Shown: positions 6,303 to 7,702 of the stretch, in pieces
How positions within the stretch are numbered: position 1 is the stretch's first letter
How the letters are laid out: each line of letters begins with the position of its first letter
Origin: Cenarchaeum sp. SB0662_bin_33
GTDB lineage: Archaea; Thermoproteota; Nitrososphaeria; Nitrososphaerales; Nitrosopumilaceae
Reading direction: 5' to 3'
NCBI GenBank assembly: GCA_009840065.1
Contig: VXON01000079.1
Span: forward strand, 1-7,702
Length of the DNA: 7,702 nt
Program-made: the position numbers and the translations under genes
The notes under the pieces: model-generated
What the model was told of the DNA's origin: nothing
Seen by the model: the letters and a program-made list of their open reading frames with translations, nothing else
Database searches by the model: none

Positions 6303-7330
6303 GACTCTATTAGTCGCTCACATAGTATTTTGTCTTTGTCACCGGTCTTTGTGGATATGCGTATATGATACGGCATGCCAAAACTAGTACAATCCCGCAC
6401 CAGTATGTTGTGTCGCAAGAGCCGTCTCTGTATTGTGACGGCGGGTTGTCTAGTGCGGATAACCATGTAGTTTGTATCCGAATGTACGGGTTCCATGTAT
6501 GGTGACTCAGATAGTGTACTGTGAATGTATGGCATCTGTCTGCGTATTATGTCGTGTGATGCCATAATGTGTTCGGGATGACTCAGTGCCTGTTCAGCAG
6601 CCATCTGCGCAAGTGTACCCACACACCAGGGTATGCGATACTGCCGCATATCATGGGTTATCGCATCACCTGCAATAAAATACCCTACACGCAGTCCTGC
6701 TAGGCCAAATGACTTTGTCATTGTTCGTATTATGATTAAATTGTTGTAGCGTTTCATGTACTGTAAAGCGGATTCATTTTTTCCGGGTGTCAATTCTATA
6801 AAACACTCATCAACCACTACCGTAGAGTTGGCATCCCTGCCTGCCCTTATTATGTCATGTATGATGTCGTGCTGTGTCAGTCTGCCAACGGGAGTTGTTG
6901 GGTTACACACAAAGACGCAGCCATCACATGGTATTGCTTGAATGAACTTATCCTTGTCTCTTGCCACATTATTCGTTTGAAATAATTTCACAGTACAGTT
7001 GTATAATTTAGCTGCCGCCACATACTCGCTAAATATGGGCACCTGCATCAGGACGGGCCTCTGCGTCATATACCTACATACGTTGTATATGGCATCAGTG
7101 GCGCCATTTGTTGCGGTCACATGTCTTGGCTCCATATCCAAGTATCGGGATATCTTCTGCTCCAATGAAAGGTTGTAAATGTCAGGATACACAGTTGACT
7201 GTCTTAATGAATTCTTTAGAATATCATGTATGGTGTGGTGCATTCCCAATGGATTCACACTGGTGCTATGGTCGGTCACACCCTCATCTAGCCCCATGCT
7301 ACGTGCTCCCCCATGCAGCATTCCAGTCAT
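6290..7330 (-). CDS. cobD: L-threonine-O-3-phosphate decarboxylase-like PLP enzyme
   Basis: This 346-residue PLP enzyme belongs to the fold-type I class I/II aminotransferases, near HisC and threonine-phosphate decarboxylase (CobD in Salmonella, CobC in the aerobic pathway). The latter makes (R)-1-amino-2-propanol phosphate, the arm attached by CbiB. Features: HGG (6-8) and SVNPLG (24-29) at the N-terminus, as in CobD/CobC rather than most HisC; YPD (48-50); NGATDA (75-80); N143 in NPTTPVG; D174 in VVDECF; the PLP-lysine K206 in TMTKSFGLAGLRVGY; and R324 in HIRIS for carboxylate binding. It is the first gene of the cluster and overlaps cbiP, which supports the decarboxylase role. A histidinol-phosphate aminotransferase is the main alternative. 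The start at 7330 lies 27 nt from a TATA-like box, suggesting a leaderless transcript. Confidence 0.82.
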   Translation of the reverse strand: MTGMLHGGARSMGLDEGVTDHSTSVNPLGMHHTIHDILKNSLRQSTVYPDIYNLSLEQKISRYLDMEPRHVTATNGATDAIYNVCRYMTQRPVLMQVPIFSEYVAAAKLYNCTVKLFQTNNVARDKDKFIQAIPCDGCVFVCNPTTPVGRLTQHDIIHDIIRAGRDANSTVVVDECFIELTPGKNESALQYMKRYNNLIIIRTMTKSFGLAGLRVGYFIAGDAITHDMRQYRIPWCVGTLAQMAAEQALSHPEHIMASHDIIRRQMPYIHSTLSESPYMEPVHSDTNYMVIRTRQPAVTIQRRLLRHNILVRDCTSFGMPYHIRISTKTGDKDKILCERLIESCHV

Positions 7331-7352
7331 GATTCTGTCATGTGTCGTATAG

Positions 7353-7361
7353 CCTTTAAGG
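7353..7361 (-). promoter_or_regulatory. TATA-like box of the cobalamin cluster
   Basis: The minus strand reads CCTTAAAGG. Its centre at 7357 is 27 nt before the ATG at 7330, the same spacing as at the L44e promoter, and the core CTTAAA is shared with the box there. Transcription would start at or beside the ATG. This is the only promoter candidate I find for the five overlapping genes down to 3243. Confidence 0.45.
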
Positions 7362-7555
7362 AAGTTGTGCCTGTGACCATTTAGTTGTATTTAGGGTGCA
7401 CATTTGTGTACAGGGGCGGATTTGAGCGAATGCGCAAACCCATTTGGGCAATACTGTGAACCTTCAACGACTTTTTCAAGGGTCATACACCAGAAGAGAT
7501 AGCAGATACCTAGAGAAAGATCAAATGAAGTGGACCGCTCCAGTATTTACAGGTG

Positions 7556-7566
7556 ATTTAAAAAAT
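7556..7566 (+). promoter_or_regulatory. TATA-like box of the right-edge gene
   Basis: The plus strand reads atttaaaaaat. Its centre is about 36 nt before the ATG at 7597, which would give a transcript with a leader of roughly 10 nt. It is AT-rich against a GC-richer surrounding, which makes it stand out, but no second promoter signal is visible. Confidence 0.35.
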
Positions 7567-7596
7567 TCATCCCGCTTGCCCACGAATATCTGATAT

Positions 7597-7702
7597 ATGC
7601 CGGTTCGGACTGGTGAACATGTGGCTGCCGACGAGGTCTGCGTGTCGGGCAGTGATGATGAGCCTGCATCAGTAGATGTTCAGACCACCGAGTCCAAACG
7701 AA
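7597..7702 (+). CDS. partial unidentified acidic protein, N-terminus only
   Basis: A frame opens at ATG 7597 and is still open at the window end, 35 codons later. It begins MPVRTGEHVAADE and continues with an acidic, Ser/Thr-rich stretch (SGSDDEPAS, then QTTESK). The local sequence is richer in G+C than the adjoining intergenic DNA, which favours coding. There is an in-frame TGA two codons before the ATG, so the start cannot move upstream. A TATA-like box lies about 36 nt before it. No family can be named from this fragment; the polar N-terminus may be a disordered leader to a domain beyond the edge. Confidence 0.45.
   Translation, partial: MPVRTGEHVAADEVCVSGSDDEPASVDVQTTESKR

Larger units (their letters stand above)
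7331..7596. other. intergenic region between divergent units
   Basis: This 266-bp region separates the cobalamin cluster (minus) from a partial plus-strand gene. It holds a TATA-like box for each direction and no recognisable gene. One plus-strand frame is open from 7426 to a TGA at 7591-7593 (55 codons, no ATG until 7525). It lies in the same frame as the partial gene at 7597 and encodes a basic, unrecognised peptide. A chance opening of this length is not rare, so I do not call it. No riboswitch is evident: I could not recognise a cobalamin-riboswitch core by eye. Confidence 0.5.

Noticed and set aside
5656..6387. Plus-strand open frames of 115 and 124 codons opposite cbiP
   Set aside because: Antisense to a gene with complete family motifs; no promoter, ribosome-binding site or recognisable domain.
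7331..7596. Cobalamin riboswitch before the B12 cluster
   Set aside because: I could not recognise a B12-box-like conserved core on the minus strand, and the promoter-like box lies only 27 nt before the start codon, leaving no room for a leader RNA. A covariance-model search would settle it.

Overview
The window looks archaeal and most probably comes from an ammonia-oxidising thaumarchaeote (Nitrososphaerota). The direct evidence is the archaeal/eukaryotic-type ribosomal proteins L44e and S27e, an archaeal-type CobY guanylyltransferase in place of bacterial CobU, TATA-like boxes about 27 nt from start codons, and poly-T rather than hairpin terminators. The lineage call rests on overall protein resemblance and the cobalamin gene set, with no phylogenetic marker, so it is an inference. 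Base composition looks intermediate (mid-40s % G+C by eye) and AUA codons are frequent.

Layout from left to right. Positions 1-207 hold no convincing gene, but carry a perfect 20-bp tandem duplication that places two T6 tracts behind ade. Positions 208-2775 are a minus-strand block: a 64-aa one-pass membrane protein, then pyrE (orotate phosphoribosyltransferase, strong Shine-Dalgarno), then ade (adenine deaminase family). A 54-bp divergent intergenic region with one near-symmetric TATA-like box separates this block from the plus-strand pair rpl44e-rps27e, whose genes overlap by ATGA.

Positions 3243-7330 are a compact minus-strand cobalamin (B12) cluster of five overlapping genes, transcribed in the order threonine-phosphate decarboxylase, cbiP/cobQ, cbiB, cobS, cobY. 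They cover late B12 assembly: making the aminopropanol-phosphate arm, amidating the corrin side chains, attaching the arm, activating it with GTP and joining it to the lower ligand. The cluster runs tail-to-tail into rps27e, and the cobY end overlaps the end of rps27e by 63 bp. Positions 7331-7596 are non-coding with promoter-like boxes, and a plus-strand reading frame beginning at 7597 runs off the right edge.

The most notable point is that the cobyric acid synthase is only 268 aa. It has the complete ATP-dependent amidoligase domain but no glutamine amidotransferase domain, and the next gene starts at its stop codon, so the missing half is not hidden nearby. Other points worth checking are the antisense overlap of cobY with rps27e, a possibly bidirectional promoter giving leaderless transcripts both ways, and the duplicated terminator-like repeat. 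I see no CRISPR array, insertion sequence, tRNA or rRNA, and no clearly new multi-gene system; most of the window is recognisable core metabolism.
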